DNA of 58,487 bases from Akkermansia sp. (GCA_030535875.1 JAUNRC010000007.1:4145-62631); one strand, 5' to 3'. Shown: positions 36,025 to 45,379, counted from the first letter of the stretch. The notes: a model not told the origin generated them from the letters alone. Program-made: numbers and translations.

Positions 36025-37101
36025 TCAGGCCTTTTTCAAGGCTTGAACACAGGCGTTTGTCACCTCGTTCCATGTAGGATAGGTGGGGCAGATGAAGGGG
36101 AGCTTGCCGTCGTATACGTCGTTGGCTGTACGAATGAAGGCTGCCTCGTCGTCATTGGCAACGAGGTATTGCTCAGGAACGTTTTCGCGAATAGGCGGAA
36201 TGTCTGATGCCAGACAAGGGGTGTGGTTGATGAGACATTCAACCGGAGGCATGCCGTAGCTTTCGTAATCACTAAAATAAACAGCCATTCGGCATTTTTT
36301 TTGGAGGAGTTCGCAGAGTTGTGGGTATGGCAGGCGTTTGTGGTGAATCCATCTTTGATTGGGAAGAGATATTTCATTAGGGATGGAACCTACAAGGTGG
36401 ATGGTAATATCATTTCTATCGGGGCGTTGTCGAATCCATTCTGTTATTCTTGAAAATGTAAGGTCGAGTCGTTTGTGAGGGAATGTGGAGCCGTATGCCA
36501 ATATGTCCTTTCCTTTATAATGTTCAGAAAGTATGGGGACATTATCAAATCCGATTCCGATACGACTGATATGGGCTTGCGGGACATAGGAATGGATACG
36601 CCGAGCATTAAATTCTGTATGAGTTAATACAATGTCTGAGCTGCGCATGGCATGAAGCGAGAGATTTTTGAAATAAATGAACTCATGTAAGGGAAATGCT
36701 TTCGCTCTGTCGCTTTTGGGGCGTTGTTCATAGTGTTCCCACATAACGTCGTGTACATAGCATGCCATGCGAGTATTACCAATGTTTCGAAAAAATGGCG
36801 GTACTCCTTTGGGTAATAACAGCCAGTCCGGGTTTATCTTACGCACGGCTGCACTCAGCCCGAACTGGTCCCACCATACTCGTGCAAAGCGACGGGGTAC
36901 CGGCTTGTCCATGAGATGAAGGTGCACATGGGGCGGGCAGTCACGGAAGGTGTCGCCACATTCATTATTACCCAGAATATGGAGTTCGCTCACTTCCGGG
37001 TGCTGCATGAGCCCTTTGGTTAAACCCATGGATACATTGAATATGCCCATGGATTTTGTTCTGAGGAAGCTCTGGTCAGTTAGTACAATGGCGATTTTCA
37101 T
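36025..37101 (-). CDS. Glycosyltransferase, GT4/GT-B family
   Basis: This 358-residue protein has an N-terminal acceptor domain (MKIAIVLTDQSFLRTKSMG onward) and a C-terminal donor-binding domain with the GT4 pattern FSDYESYGMPPVECLINHTP, where the Glu-x7-Glu-like pair contacts the nucleotide sugar. Acceptor and sugar are unknown; a role in surface polysaccharide or LPS is plausible. The middle of the gene (about 36240-36800) is visibly more AT-rich than its neighbours. Unlike nearly every other gene here it has an AAGGA motif 8 bases before the start and a roughly 33-base leader, suggesting acquisition by transfer. It stands alone between rplI and the tRNA, a common insertion context. Confidence 0.85.
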   Translation of the reverse strand: MKIAIVLTDQSFLRTKSMGIFNVSMGLTKGLMQHPEVSELHILGNNECGDTFRDCPPHVHLHLMDKPVPRRFARVWWDQFGLSAAVRKINPDWLLLPKGVPPFFRNIGNTRMACYVHDVMWEHYEQRPKSDRAKAFPLHEFIYFKNLSLHAMRSSDIVLTHTEFNARRIHSYVPQAHISRIGIGFDNVPILSEHYKGKDILAYGSTFPHKRLDLTFSRITEWIRQRPDRNDITIHLVGSIPNEISLPNQRWIHHKRLPYPQLCELLQKKCRMAVYFSDYESYGMPPVECLINHTPCLASDIPPIRENVPEQYLVANDDEAAFIRTANDVYDGKLPFICPTYPTWNEVTNACVQALKKA

Positions 37102-37140
37102 GACGATATTCCTTGATGTTGCGTTCCGTCCGTGAGTATG

Positions 37141-37169
37141 GTTATATCATTCAGTTCTCGGCTTGTCAA
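37141..37169 (-). promoter_or_regulatory. Glycosyltransferase gene promoter
   Basis: On the minus strand TTGACA (37169-37164), 17 bases, TATAAC (37146-37141). The leader is about 33 bases and contains AAGGA. Confidence 0.6.
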
Positions 37170-37201
37170 TGATTTTGGCCTGCTGGGTTCATATCAACAA
37201 A

Positions 37202-37229
37202 AGAGCCGTTCCGTCAAGGGAACGGCTCT
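37202..37229 (-). terminator. rplI terminator
   Basis: On the minus strand an 11-bp perfect stem (37229-37219 with 37212-37202) is followed by TTTTG, 27 bases past the rplI stop. Confidence 0.75.
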
Positions 37230-37255
37230 CGGTAAACAGATTGGCGTGAGGATTA

Positions 37256-37756
37256 TCAGGCCTCTTCGGCGGGGGCGGCGGGAGCTTCCTCCTCGACCTT
37301 TTCGCCCTTGACTACGAGAACAACCTTCACGGTGGCGGTCACCTGAGCGTGCAGCTTGGCAGCAACCTCGTAGGTGCCGGACTTCTTGAGCGGCTTCTCC
37401 AGCTCGATGCTGTGGCGGTCGATTTCGATGCCCAGAGCAGCCAGACCATCGGTGATCTGCTGGTTGGTGATGGCACCGAAGACCTTGCCATTCTCGCCGG
37501 CCTCGAGGGTGAGGTTCACCGTGACGGCAGCAATCTTGGCAGCGATCTCCTGGAAGTTGGCCAGCTCGGCGGCCTCGCGCTCAGCGCGCTTCTTCTGGAG
37601 CATGTTGATGAAACGCTGGTTGGCGGGAGTAGCCTCGAACGCAAGACCCTGAGGAATCAGGTAGTTGCGGCCGTAACCAGCCTTCACGGTAACGAGGTCG
37701 GCTTCACAGCCCAGACCTTCGATTTTCGTAGCGAGAATAACTTTCATGTTAGCCAT
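37256..37756 (-). CDS. rplI: 50S ribosomal protein L9
   Basis: This 166-residue protein follows the L9 layout: N-terminal globule with KVILATKIEGLGCEADLVTV and the strongly conserved GYGRNYLIPQGLA, a long connecting helix (about residues 45-75), and the C-terminal rRNA-binding domain. An acidic, Ala/Pro/Glu-rich tail of about 18 residues (EKVEEEAPAAPAEEA) is longer than in E. coli L9 (149 residues). The start could also be the ATG at 37747 (MKVILATK). It stands alone, not with rpsF and rpsR, and has its own promoter (TTGACA, 17, TACAAG) and terminator. Confidence 0.95.
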   Translation of the reverse strand: MANMKVILATKIEGLGCEADLVTVKAGYGRNYLIPQGLAFEATPANQRFINMLQKKRAEREAAELANFQEIAAKIAAVTVNLTLEAGENGKVFGAITNQQITDGLAALGIEIDRHSIELEKPLKKSGTYEVAAKLHAQVTATVKVVLVVKGEKVEEEAPAAPAEEA

Positions 37757-37786
37757 AACTCAGTATTTTGGTTTGGTTGAGCGGCT

Positions 37787-37815
37787 CTTGTACACTAATC
37801 TGACCTGATTGTCAA
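37787..37815 (-). promoter_or_regulatory. rplI promoter
   Basis: On the minus strand TTGACA (37815-37810), 17 bases, TACAAG (37792-37787), with a leader of roughly 25 bases and no Shine-Dalgarno. Confidence 0.55.
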
Positions 37816-37884
37816 GATTTTATTTTGGATTTTTTTTCCTGTTTGAAGGCAGAAGTTGGGTCGTAGATGTTGTGTGCGGGGTAA

Positions 37885-39336
37885 TCAATCAATTTCAATT
37901 TCGGGGGCTTCGAAATCATCGGTTTCTTCGTTTTCTAGCGGTTCATCTTCCGGCTCTGAATTGGTTTCTTCGTCTTCCATCGGCTCATCTTCTTGGTTCG
38001 TTGCCTCGTCATCAGCCGGGATTTCCTGTTCTTCGGGGCGGTATACTCCTGCGTCGAGGTTGGCGCGAATGGCGGCATGTCGTACCATGTTGCACATGCG
38101 CTCCCAGATGATGCGGGCATCGTCCCCATCGCCGCAGCAGCCGTTTTCGGGCATTTTGTCACAGCGTTCGAAGTTTTGCTTATTGAGAAGAATGTCGAGG
38201 GGAAGCCGGGTTTCGACATCATAATTATTCTCTGTATCTTCGTTCTCGGCAGCAGTGGGGCGTAGGGTGGGGTTGGCTCCCAGCTCGAGGGCTTTGGTGA
38301 GGAGTTTTTCGAGAGCCTGCATTTCTTCGGCGCCTGCGTAGACGATTTTTCGGGCGATGTATTGCAGGACGGTAGCCTCGTCGCTCCGGTCATGAACGAG
38401 AGTCGAGTTGCTTGTCAGCATGTCTTCGAGAAGTTGGTGCGGTGCTGTTTTTCCGATATGGAGGAGCTGGTCGAATTCTTTTACACTGGGCTTATAGCCT
38501 TTTTCCAAGACCCAGTTCCATACTTCAGGCTCTCCTTTCATGAGGGCGATATGGCAGCATATTCTGACGAAATCGATGTTCAGATCAGCACCTTTGCTCA
38601 GCAGATATTCGGCGATTTCGCGGCGCTCTTCCCATGGGACGGTTAAGTTCGGGTCCAGAAAGTTTCCTGCCAGAAAGGGGGTAAGGGGGGAGTCGCCTGC
38701 TTTATTTCCATTATCGTCCCGTGCATGTGAGAGTTGCATGCGGGCATTGACATCAGCGCCGTGTTCGACGAGGGCGCGAAGTGCTCCCGTTCGCCCGCAG
38801 AGGGCTGCGGTAATAGCCGGTGTGTGGTTGTTGAATATGCTTGTCGTGGTTGGGGTGGCCGGCTCGCCTTTACCACTGGCGGCAACTTCTCGGAGCGCTT
38901 CGCAGAGCGGAGCTATGTGCAGGCGTGCTGCAACGGCGGTGAGGAACTTTACTTCCAAGCCCGGGGAAGGAAGCTCGGATTGAAGTTCGATGTCTTTTTC
39001 GAGCGCTTCGGTGGCGGCTTTGCTGAGGGAGTCCGTCACTTCTTCTGCCACCATGGCGAGGCCTTCGGCCGCTGCAATTGTGTGAGCGAGCATGTCATGG
39101 CGCAGGTAATGGTCGAAGTCGGTGAGTGCTCTGCGTTCTTCGTCTGTCCAGCTATCGTGGAAGTTCAGCTCTCCTTTCCATTGCCAGCCCCAAAGCCACC
39201 ATGCGCCGATGCTCAGGGTGATAAGCAGGAGAGCAAAAGTGCTGCACATGACCCATGACGCTATGCGCCACCATTTACGTCGGCGTGATGAAAGGGCTGT
39301 GGGTGTAGCGGGCGGGGAAGGCGGGGTGGCTGTCAT
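37885..39336 (-). CDS. Membrane-anchored ankyrin-like protein with acidic tail
   Basis: This 483-residue protein has a basic N-terminus and one Trp-rich membrane helix (about residues 25-50). A helical region follows, then a few ankyrin-type units (TPAITAALCGRTGALRALVE, HGADVNAR, LLSKGADLNIDF, ALELGANPTLRP). The last 60 residues are almost all Glu/Asp with Pro/Thr. The architecture parallels the 14504-17296 protein (anchor plus repeats) but with fewer, more degenerate repeats. Its function is unknown. It is monocistronic, divergent from the small gene at 39413. Confidence 0.75.
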   Translation of the reverse strand: MTATPPSPPATPTALSSRRRKWWRIASWVMCSTFALLLITLSIGAWWLWGWQWKGELNFHDSWTDEERRALTDFDHYLRHDMLAHTIAAAEGLAMVAEEVTDSLSKAATEALEKDIELQSELPSPGLEVKFLTAVAARLHIAPLCEALREVAASGKGEPATPTTTSIFNNHTPAITAALCGRTGALRALVEHGADVNARMQLSHARDDNGNKAGDSPLTPFLAGNFLDPNLTVPWEERREIAEYLLSKGADLNIDFVRICCHIALMKGEPEVWNWVLEKGYKPSVKEFDQLLHIGKTAPHQLLEDMLTSNSTLVHDRSDEATVLQYIARKIVYAGAEEMQALEKLLTKALELGANPTLRPTAAENEDTENNYDVETRLPLDILLNKQNFERCDKMPENGCCGDGDDARIIWERMCNMVRHAAIRANLDAGVYRPEEQEIPADDEATNQEDEPMEDEETNSEPEDEPLENEETDDFEAPEIEID

Positions 39337-39412
39337 GGTATGAAAAGTGCTCTTAACGGTTTTTATTTAAGCATATTTTCAACATGAAGCAAGGATAAAA
39401 GTTTTTGAGCTT

Positions 39413-39652
39413 ATGGGGGAGATGGGCGGTCATATCTCCATGGACCAAGAAAAGATTCACGAGGCTGAGGAAGGGGTGCGCCATTGGTTGGCCGATGGGC
39501 ACCATCGCAGATGTTGCAGATTAGCTTTGGGTGTGGCCAATGCCGTCATGCTCATGGGGCTGACGGCCGGTATGGCCATGTTGTGCCTGATGGAGCTGCG
39601 CAAGGCCCGCTGCTGTCATAAGCACTGCTGCAAGTCGGACGGAGAGAAGTAA
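39413..39652 (+). CDS. Small Cys/His-rich single-span membrane protein
   Basis: No family is recognised for this 79-residue product. An acidic N-terminus is followed by HHRRCCR, one hydrophobic helix (about residues 38-60), and a C-terminal LRKARCCHKHCCKSDGEK. The paired cysteines and histidines on both sides of the helix could bind metal or serve as redox or lipid-attachment sites (inference). A strong terminator 16 bases past the stop supports that it is a real transcription unit. Confidence 0.6.
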   Translation: MGEMGGHISMDQEKIHEAEEGVRHWLADGHHRRCCRLALGVANAVMLMGLTAGMAMLCLMELRKARCCHKHCCKSDGEK

Positions 39653-39667
39653 GGCTGAAAGACGAAT

Positions 39668-39711
39668 GCGCGCAGGTTATCCCGTTGCGGTGACCTGCGC
39701 GCGTTTTTTTT
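39668..39711 (+). terminator. Strong terminator after the 39413 gene
   Basis: A 10-bp GC stem (39668-39677 with 39693-39702) has an inner CCG/CGG pairing and is followed by eight Ts (39704-39711). Confidence 0.88.
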
Positions 39712-39723
39712 GTAAAATGGTGT

Positions 39724-40830
39724 TTACTTTAATTGGGTATTGTGCAGTTCGAGGCAGATGCGGTTGACGTGTACGCCGTCACGCACGTCGACATCTTCGT
39801 ATTCCTCGACGGTGGTGCAGAAGGAGTATATCTTGGCTTTGACCTCCGGGGGCATTTTTTCGATGACGGGGCCTGTGGAGGTGGGCATGAGAATTTCCAT
39901 ATCGAGGGTGCCGTTTTTCTCGGAGTAGCGGTAGTAGAGGTGAACATCGCCGTGACCGAGGGGGATATGTTGGAGCATTTCTTCCGCGAGGGTGACGGCG
40001 TGTTGAACGGTTTGCTCGGAGAGGAAGTACTTGTTGCAGAATTGCTGGAACTCGGCTTCGAGTGCGTAGAGGTCATAGTCCTCGCTTTGTACGACGTAGT
40101 GGAAGTCACGGATGCGGTTGACGAACACGCGGGTGCGCTCGCGCTGTGGGTTGTCGAAAATTTCTTCGGGAGTGCCTTGTTCGTAGATGACGCCTTGGTC
40201 CATGTAGAGCACGCGGGTGCTGACGTTGCGGGCGAAGGACATCTCGTGGGTGACAATGACCATGGTCATGCCCTGTTTGGCCAGAGCCCGGATAACGGAG
40301 AGCACTTCGCTGACCATGGTGGGGTCGAGGGCGGAGGTGGGCTCATCGAAGAGGATGATTTCCGGGTTCATCGACAGGCAGCGAGCAATGGCTGCACGCT
40401 GTTTCTGGCCGCCGGAGAGCTCGGCCGGCATGGAACGGGCTTTCTCTTTCATGCCGACCATTTTGAGCAGTTTGAGCCCGCGCTGAGCTGCCTCGATTTT
40501 GCTCTTGCCCAGTAGCTTAATGGGGCCTATACAAACATTTTCCAGCACGCTGAGATGGTCGAACAGGTTGAAGGATTGGAAGACCATGCCCATTTTACGG
40601 CGTAGGCGGGGAGCGTCGACTTTCTGGTCGGAGAGCAGTTCTTCACCGTCGATGATGATGCTGCCGCTCGTGGGTTCTTCCAGCAGGTTGAGGCAGCGCA
40701 GGAAGGTACTCTTGCCGGTGCCGGACGGACCGATGATGGAAATGACTTCACCGCGTTTGATGTCGATGTTGACATCGTTCAGCACGGTCAGGCTACCGAA
40801 GGTTTTCTTGAGGTTGCGAATCTGAATCAT
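39724..40830 (-). CDS. Polar amino-acid ABC importer ATPase with C-terminal extension
   Basis: Residues 1-241 are a GlnQ-type ATPase with Walker [26 protein letters not shown], Walker [13 protein letters not shown] and the H-loop THE. It should drive uptake by the permease fusion encoded 20 bases upstream. Residues about 245-368 form an extra domain not found in E. coli GlnQ. It has a helical part ([12 protein letters not shown]) and an alternating beta-like part ([19 protein letters not shown]). Faint resemblance to a GHKL-type ATPase fold is noted but unproven; a regulatory role is a guess. Confidence 0.9.
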   Translation of the reverse strand: MIQIRNLKKTFGSLTVLNDVNIDIKRGEVISIIGPSGTGKSTFLRCLNLLEEPTSGSIIIDGEELLSDQKVDAPRLRRKMGMVFQSFNLFDHLSVLENVCIGPIKLLGKSKIEAAQRGLKLLKMVGMKEKARSMPAELSGGQKQRAAIARCLSMNPEIILFDEPTSALDPTMVSEVLSVIRALAKQGMTMVIVTHEMSFARNVSTRVLYMDQGVIYEQGTPEEIFDNPQRERTRVFVNRIRDFHYVVQSEDYDLYALEAEFQQFCNKYFLSEQTVQHAVTLAEEMLQHIPLGHGDVHLYYRYSEKNGTLDMEILMPTSTGPVIEKMPPEVKAKIYSFCTTVEEYEDVDVRDGVHVNRICLELHNTQLK

Positions 40831-40850
40831 GACTGTGGTGGCGGTTAAGG

Positions 40851-43160
40851 TTAACGGATGCTGCGGCTGGAGCGATCAAGTATATAGGTGAATAACCACG
40901 CTATCAGGAAGTAGAGGATGGCTACCATGAGCAGCGGGAAGAAGGGGTCGAAGGTGCGAGCACGGATAATATCCGTCATTTTAGTGAGGTCGGCGATGGC
41001 TATGTAGCCGACGACGGAGGTGTTTTTAATGAGGGATATGACCTCGCCTTTGTAGACGGGCAGTACGCGTTTGACGGCCTGCGGCAGAACGATGTAGTAG
41101 AAGGAGTGGAAAGGGGAGAAGCCCATGGCGATGCCGGCCTCGCTCTGTCCGCGGTCTATGCTGATGATGGCGGAGCGGAACATCTCGCTCACATAGGCAC
41201 CGAAGTTCAGGCTGAAGGTGATGATGGCAACATAGAGTGCTTCTACCTGAGTGCCGGCAAATGCTACATAGTACATCAGCATGAGCAGAATGAGGATGGG
41301 GGTGCCGCGCATGATGTCAATGTATATCTTGGCAAACCATTGCCAGAACTTGCTGCGGCTCATGCGCAGGTAGCAGACGGCTGCTCCGACGACGGTGCCC
41401 AGCAGGGTGGAGAAGAGGGCTATGGCAAAGGTGGCTTTCAGGCCTTCCCAGATGAGCATGTAACGGGCCTCGGCGATGATGTTGCGGTAGAAACTGTCGA
41501 CGATGCTGTCGATAATTCCCTGTGCTGCTTTTGTGACGGCGGAGGGCTCTCCGGTTACGCCGGAATCTTTGCGTGTGGCGATGATGGAGCGGCTGGTGTA
41601 GTAGGGGTCGGAGAAGAGCACGCTTTCACCGCGCTCGGCGGTGATGAGGAAGCCCGAGCTGGCGATATCGACCTGTCCTGCGGCAACGGCGGTCAGCAGG
41701 CCGTAGTAGTCGATGTTTTTAATTTCGACGGGGCGGCCGATGTGGGCGGCAAAGCGGTAAATGAGTTCGGCATCCATGCCGACGATTTCCTCCCCTCGCA
41801 TGAAGACGATGGGCTCGGTGCAGGGCTCCATGCCGACGATGATGGGCTCTCCTTCCGTGGGGATGTTGAGTTCGGGCATGGTGGCATGCTCGGTGTCGGT
41901 TATCCACTTGTTGCAGATTTGTTCGAGCTCACCACTTTCGCGCAGGGTGCTCAGGAAGTCATTGAACTGCTTGCAGAGCTCCTTGCCTTTGTCGGTGTGA
42001 TTGAAGGCCATTCCCATGAAGTTCTTGGGCAGGGAGGGGTCTTCGAACAAAAGGATGTTGGGCTTTTTGCGAGCAAGGGCGTAGCAGATAACGTCGTCCA
42101 TGATGGCGGCATCGCAGATGCCCTTTTCGAGCGCCAACATCATGTCGGCCTCGAAGTTGTGGCGCTGCAATTCCAATTGCGGGAGGTTCTCCATCAGGTA
42201 GATATCCTGAACGGTGCCTTGCGGTACTCCGAGCTTTTTACCCACAAGGTCTTTCACGGCGATGGTGCCGACACTCGGCAGCTCTGCGGTGGCGGGCTGT
42301 TCTGCGGCGTCTGAGTTGCTGCGTGTGGCGATGATGGAGCGGCTGGTGTAGTAGGGGTCGGAGAAGAGCACGCTTTCACCGCGCTCGGCGGTGATGAGGA
42401 AGCCCGAGCTGGCGATATCGACCTGTCCTGCGGCAACGGCGGTCAGCAGGCCGTAGTAGTCGATGTTTTTAATTTCGACGGGGCGGCCGATGTGGGCGGC
42501 AAAGCGGTAAATGAGTTCGGCATCCATGCCGACGATTTCCTCCCCTCGCATGAAGACGATGGGCTCGGTGCAGGGCTCCATGCCGACGATGATGGGCTCT
42601 CCTTCCGTGGGGATGTTGAGTTCGGGCATGGTGGCATGCTCGGTGTCGGTTATCCACTTGTTGCAGATTTGTTCGAGCTCACCACTTTCGCGCAGGGTGC
42701 TCAGGAAGTCATTGAACTGCTTGCAGAGCTCCTTGCCTTTGTCGGTGTGATTGAAGGCCATTCCCATGAAGTTCTTGGGCAGGGAGGGGTCTTCGAACAA
42801 AAGGATGTTGGGCTTTTTGCGAGCAAGGGCGTAGCAGATAACGTCGTCCATGATGGCGGCATCGCAGATGCCCTTTTCGAGCGCCAACATCATGTCGGCC
42901 TCGAAGTTGTGGCGCTGCAATTCCAATTGCGGGAGGTTCTCCATCAGGTAGATATCCTGAACGGTGCCTTGCGGTACTCCGAGCTTTTTACCCACAAGGT
43001 CCTTCACGGCGATGGTGCCGACACTCGGCAGCTCCTCTGTGGCAGGGGGGGCCGGCTGCTCGGTTGCGGGGGGAGTGGTGGTTTCTGCCGCGATTACAGG
43101 CTCCCACATGAGTGCAGGGATGGCCAGTATGGTTGTTGTGAGGAGAGTGAGTAGCTTCAT
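40851..43160 (-). CDS. Amino-acid ABC transporter: two tandem permuted substrate-binding modules fused to the permease
   Basis: This 769-residue fusion starts with a signal peptide (about 1-25). Then come two almost identical 238-residue modules (about residues 43-280 and 293-530) and a GlnP/HisM-type permease (about 565-769, with [17 protein letters not shown] and the EAA-loop-like [19 protein letters not shown]). Within each module the lobe order is reversed against the textbook SBP_bac_3: the [19 protein letters not shown] lobe comes first, and the [20 protein letters not shown] / [15 protein letters not shown] lobe second. From memory, permuted fusions of this sort occur in other gut bacteria. 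The duplication is recent at the DNA level. It works with the ATPase 20 bases downstream; the substrate is probably a polar amino acid. Confidence 0.9.
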   Translation of the reverse strand: MKLLTLLTTTILAIPALMWEPVIAAETTTPPATEQPAPPATEELPSVGTIAVKDLVGKKLGVPQGTVQDIYLMENLPQLELQRHNFEADMMLALEKGICDAAIMDDVICYALARKKPNILLFEDPSLPKNFMGMAFNHTDKGKELCKQFNDFLSTLRESGELEQICNKWITDTEHATMPELNIPTEGEPIIVGMEPCTEPIVFMRGEEIVGMDAELIYRFAAHIGRPVEIKNIDYYGLLTAVAAGQVDIASSGFLITAERGESVLFSDPYYTSRSIIATRSNSDAAEQPATAELPSVGTIAVKDLVGKKLGVPQGTVQDIYLMENLPQLELQRHNFEADMMLALEKGICDAAIMDDVICYALARKKPNILLFEDPSLPKNFMGMAFNHTDKGKELCKQFNDFLSTLRESGELEQICNKWITDTEHATMPELNIPTEGEPIIVGMEPCTEPIVFMRGEEIVGMDAELIYRFAAHIGRPVEIKNIDYYGLLTAVAAGQVDIASSGFLITAERGESVLFSDPYYTSRSIIATRKDSGVTGEPSAVTKAAQGIIDSIVDSFYRNIIAEARYMLIWEGLKATFAIALFSTLLGTVVGAAVCYLRMSRSKFWQWFAKIYIDIMRGTPILILLMLMYYVAFAGTQVEALYVAIITFSLNFGAYVSEMFRSAIISIDRGQSEAGIAMGFSPFHSFYYIVLPQAVKRVLPVYKGEVISLIKNTSVVGYIAIADLTKMTDIIRARTFDPFFPLLMVAILYFLIAWLFTYILDRSSRSIR
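41570..42284 (-). repeat. Copy A of a 715-bp direct repeat inside the transporter gene
   Basis: It is identical to 42320-43034 except at one base (42252 T versus 43002 C on the plus strand). The offset is exactly 750 bases (250 codons), so the frame is kept. The 35-base linker 42285-42319 is not shared. Confidence 0.97.
42320..43034 (-). repeat. Copy B of the 715-bp direct repeat inside the transporter gene
   Basis: This is the N-terminal-encoding partner of copy A at 41570-42284, with one mismatch in 715 bases. Confidence 0.97.
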
Positions 43161-43195
43161 CTTTACACCATGTGGGTTGGACGTTCAGCGCGCGG

Positions 43196-43225
43196 ATTGT
43201 ATCACACTATAACCCTCTTTGGCAA
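43196..43225 (-). promoter_or_regulatory. Promoter of the amino-acid importer operon
   Basis: On the minus strand TTGCCA (43225-43220), 18 bases, TACAAT (43201-43196), with a leader of about 30 bases and no Shine-Dalgarno. Confidence 0.5.
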
Positions 43226-43275
43226 GCTGAATGTCAGCAGACTGCAACTTTTTTTTGCCCTGCTTTCGCAAGGGG

Positions 43276-43317
43276 GTAAAAATGTGGTCGGCACCGCTCC
43301 TGCGAGGGGTGCCGACC
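43276..43317 (-). terminator. Sialidase gene terminator
   Basis: On the minus strand a perfect 10-bp stem (43317-43308 with 43295-43286) is followed by ACATTTTTACC, 23 bases past the sialidase stop. Confidence 0.75.
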
Positions 43318-43339
43318 TGTGTTCCTGATAGGGGGAAAT

Positions 43340-45373
43340 TTACTTGGCTGCTGCGGGAGTAGCCGGAACTTCCTTGCCGGTAACGACGGTCTCGAGCGGT
43401 ATGCGGATGAAGCCGATGCCGCGGTTGCCGTTCTTACCGTTGTTGTGGCAGGTTTCGTAGATAATGCCGACGTGGTTGTCGTCGGTCATGGCAATGCAGG
43501 AGTAGCCCATGCACTGACGAACATCGTAGAGGTAGCCCTCGTTCCAAGTTTTACCATCGTCTTTGGAAGTACGGATGGTCATGGTGTTGCGTGAGCCGTT
43601 CTTGGGGTTTGAGAAGAGAAGCAGACGTCCGTACTTCTTGGTGTTGACGGCTACGAGCGAGGCCTGACAGGTGGGCTCGCGGAGGGCCTTCAGGTTAGTC
43701 TCGTGCGGTTGCCACGTTTTGCCCATGTCGCGGGTGACGTAGACGACGCGGCTACCCTGACGTGCCTCGTTGCGGGCGTTGATCATGATGGAGCCGTCCT
43801 CCAGTTCGACTATCTGACATTCAGAGGTGCTGTGGGGCACACCTTCGCCGTAGACCCAGTTCTTACCACCGTCCTTGGAGTAGCAGATGGTACTCATGCA
43901 CTGAGGTCTGGCACCGCGTTGCCAAATCTGGGCGGGGAAGACGATGGTTCCGTTCTTCATGGTGATGCCGTTGCCCGGTCCAGCCAGAATGGTGGTCCAT
44001 TCGTACTTCTTAATTTGACGGGTGGGGTTGACGAAAGTCTTGCTCCAGGTTTTGCCGTCGTCGTCGCTGTATGTCATTTCCCATTGGCCGGTGCTCTTTT
44101 CATCAAAGCCGTTCTTGGAGGTCCAAAGGGAGGCACCTCCGCTCCAATGGCATACGAGGGACTGCAGCCAAATGCGGCCGGTGGAGTCCTGCAGGATGCA
44201 GGGGTCGCCGCAGCCGTTGTTGGCACCGGGACCGGCATCCATCGCAACGGTGGGGGTACTCCATGTCTGGCCGCCGTCCTCGGAGCGAACGACTGCTACA
44301 TCGATATCGGCGCAGAGGTCGCCCTCGCGGTTGTAGCGGGCATCGTAGCAGGCTACGAGTGTGCCGGCTGCGGTCTGTATGATGCCCGGAATGCGGAAGG
44401 CTGTGCAGTGGCGCTCACCTCCGTCGGGTTGGTTGCTGACGGTCTCGCCGGGGGCGGCCAGCAGATAACCGATGCGCTGGGTGACCGGCTTTTTGTCGGA
44501 GTAGTGCAGACCCTCGATGGATGTGCTGATGTTGCTGAAGGTGACGGTGCTGCCGACAAGGGCGCTTTCGCTGGGGGTGATGTCAACCCACAGCCAGTTC
44601 ATGCCGCTGTTGAGGGGGGTGTTGCAGGTGATGGTTACGGAGCCGTCGGCTGCGGGAGCGGCCGTACCGAAGACGGTGCTGTTGCGGAAGTCCAGTCCGT
44701 TGGGGCTGCCGGTGCGCAGAGTGACGTTGGCTACGCTCTCAGGCTTGTCTACCTTGAAGGAGAACTCAGTTACTTTGCAGGCATCTTCCGTTCCGGTCGT
44801 CTCGACTTTATAAGCAAAGGCGGGGTTGAAGGCAGCACGCTTCATGATGGGGAATACGCCGGGATGAACCATGTTCGCTGCCTTTATGCTCATGGGGCCG
44901 GTGGGGATGTTGAGGTCATCGATGAGCACGCCGCCGCGGGAATCGGAGGTGGCGGTCAGGCGGATGGCTGTTGTGCCGACGGGAAGGTTGGCTGAGATGT
45001 GGGTGTTGAAGCCGCCTATGCTTGCATTGGTGTTGGTGGTGACGATTTTTTCGCCTTTCGGGGTGATGGCGGTAACGGTGAGGTTGAGGGTGCCGCGGCG
45101 GGTCCATCTCTCTGCCCAGAAGTCGCAGGTGGTGGCTTTGGTGAGCGGGGTGGTTAATCGGATGGTAGCGCTCTTATTGGTGCCTCCCTTGATGTGTAGG
45201 GAGCGATTGCCGGAGCGGCCTTTATTGTAGATTGCAGCATGACCATTCTCCGCTGTCAGCGTGCCGACGGAGAGAGGCACGGAAGTGATGTTGCCGTTGT
45301 TGAGAGTCTCAAAGCTTTCCGTGGCTGAAACAAGTCCACAGAGTGCCAGACAGAGTATAGTGTGCTTGAACAT
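43340..45373 (-). CDS. Secreted exo-alpha-sialidase (GH33-like)
   Basis: With the start at 45373 this is a 677-residue enzyme with a signal peptide (MFKHTILCLALCGLVSATES). The frame is open for 95 codons further up, but that stretch overlaps the DUF167 gene and lacks a signal. The N-terminal half is beta-sandwich and carbohydrate-binding-like. The C-terminal half is a six-bladed propeller with the FRIPGI arginine motif and Asp boxes SEDGGQTW, SDDGKTW, SKDGGKNW, SKDDGKTW and a degenerate TRDMGKTW. It should release terminal sialic acid from mucin glycans in the periplasm or outside the cell. A promoter ends 6 bases before the start and a terminator follows. Confidence 0.93.
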   Translation of the reverse strand: MFKHTILCLALCGLVSATESFETLNNGNITSVPLSVGTLTAENGHAAIYNKGRSGNRSLHIKGGTNKSATIRLTTPLTKATTCDFWAERWTRRGTLNLTVTAITPKGEKIVTTNTNASIGGFNTHISANLPVGTTAIRLTATSDSRGGVLIDDLNIPTGPMSIKAANMVHPGVFPIMKRAAFNPAFAYKVETTGTEDACKVTEFSFKVDKPESVANVTLRTGSPNGLDFRNSTVFGTAAPAADGSVTITCNTPLNSGMNWLWVDITPSESALVGSTVTFSNISTSIEGLHYSDKKPVTQRIGYLLAAPGETVSNQPDGGERHCTAFRIPGIIQTAAGTLVACYDARYNREGDLCADIDVAVVRSEDGGQTWSTPTVAMDAGPGANNGCGDPCILQDSTGRIWLQSLVCHWSGGASLWTSKNGFDEKSTGQWEMTYSDDDGKTWSKTFVNPTRQIKKYEWTTILAGPGNGITMKNGTIVFPAQIWQRGARPQCMSTICYSKDGGKNWVYGEGVPHSTSECQIVELEDGSIMINARNEARQGSRVVYVTRDMGKTWQPHETNLKALREPTCQASLVAVNTKKYGRLLLFSNPKNGSRNTMTIRTSKDDGKTWNEGYLYDVRQCMGYSCIAMTDDNHVGIIYETCHNNGKNGNRGIGFIRIPLETVVTGKEVPATPAAAK

Positions 45374-45379
45374 GCACTT

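Noticed and set aside
41106..42314. A 402-codon plus-strand frame with an internal near-repeat opposite the transporter fusion
   Set aside because: The apparent repeat simply mirrors the 715-bp duplication of the real gene on the other strand.
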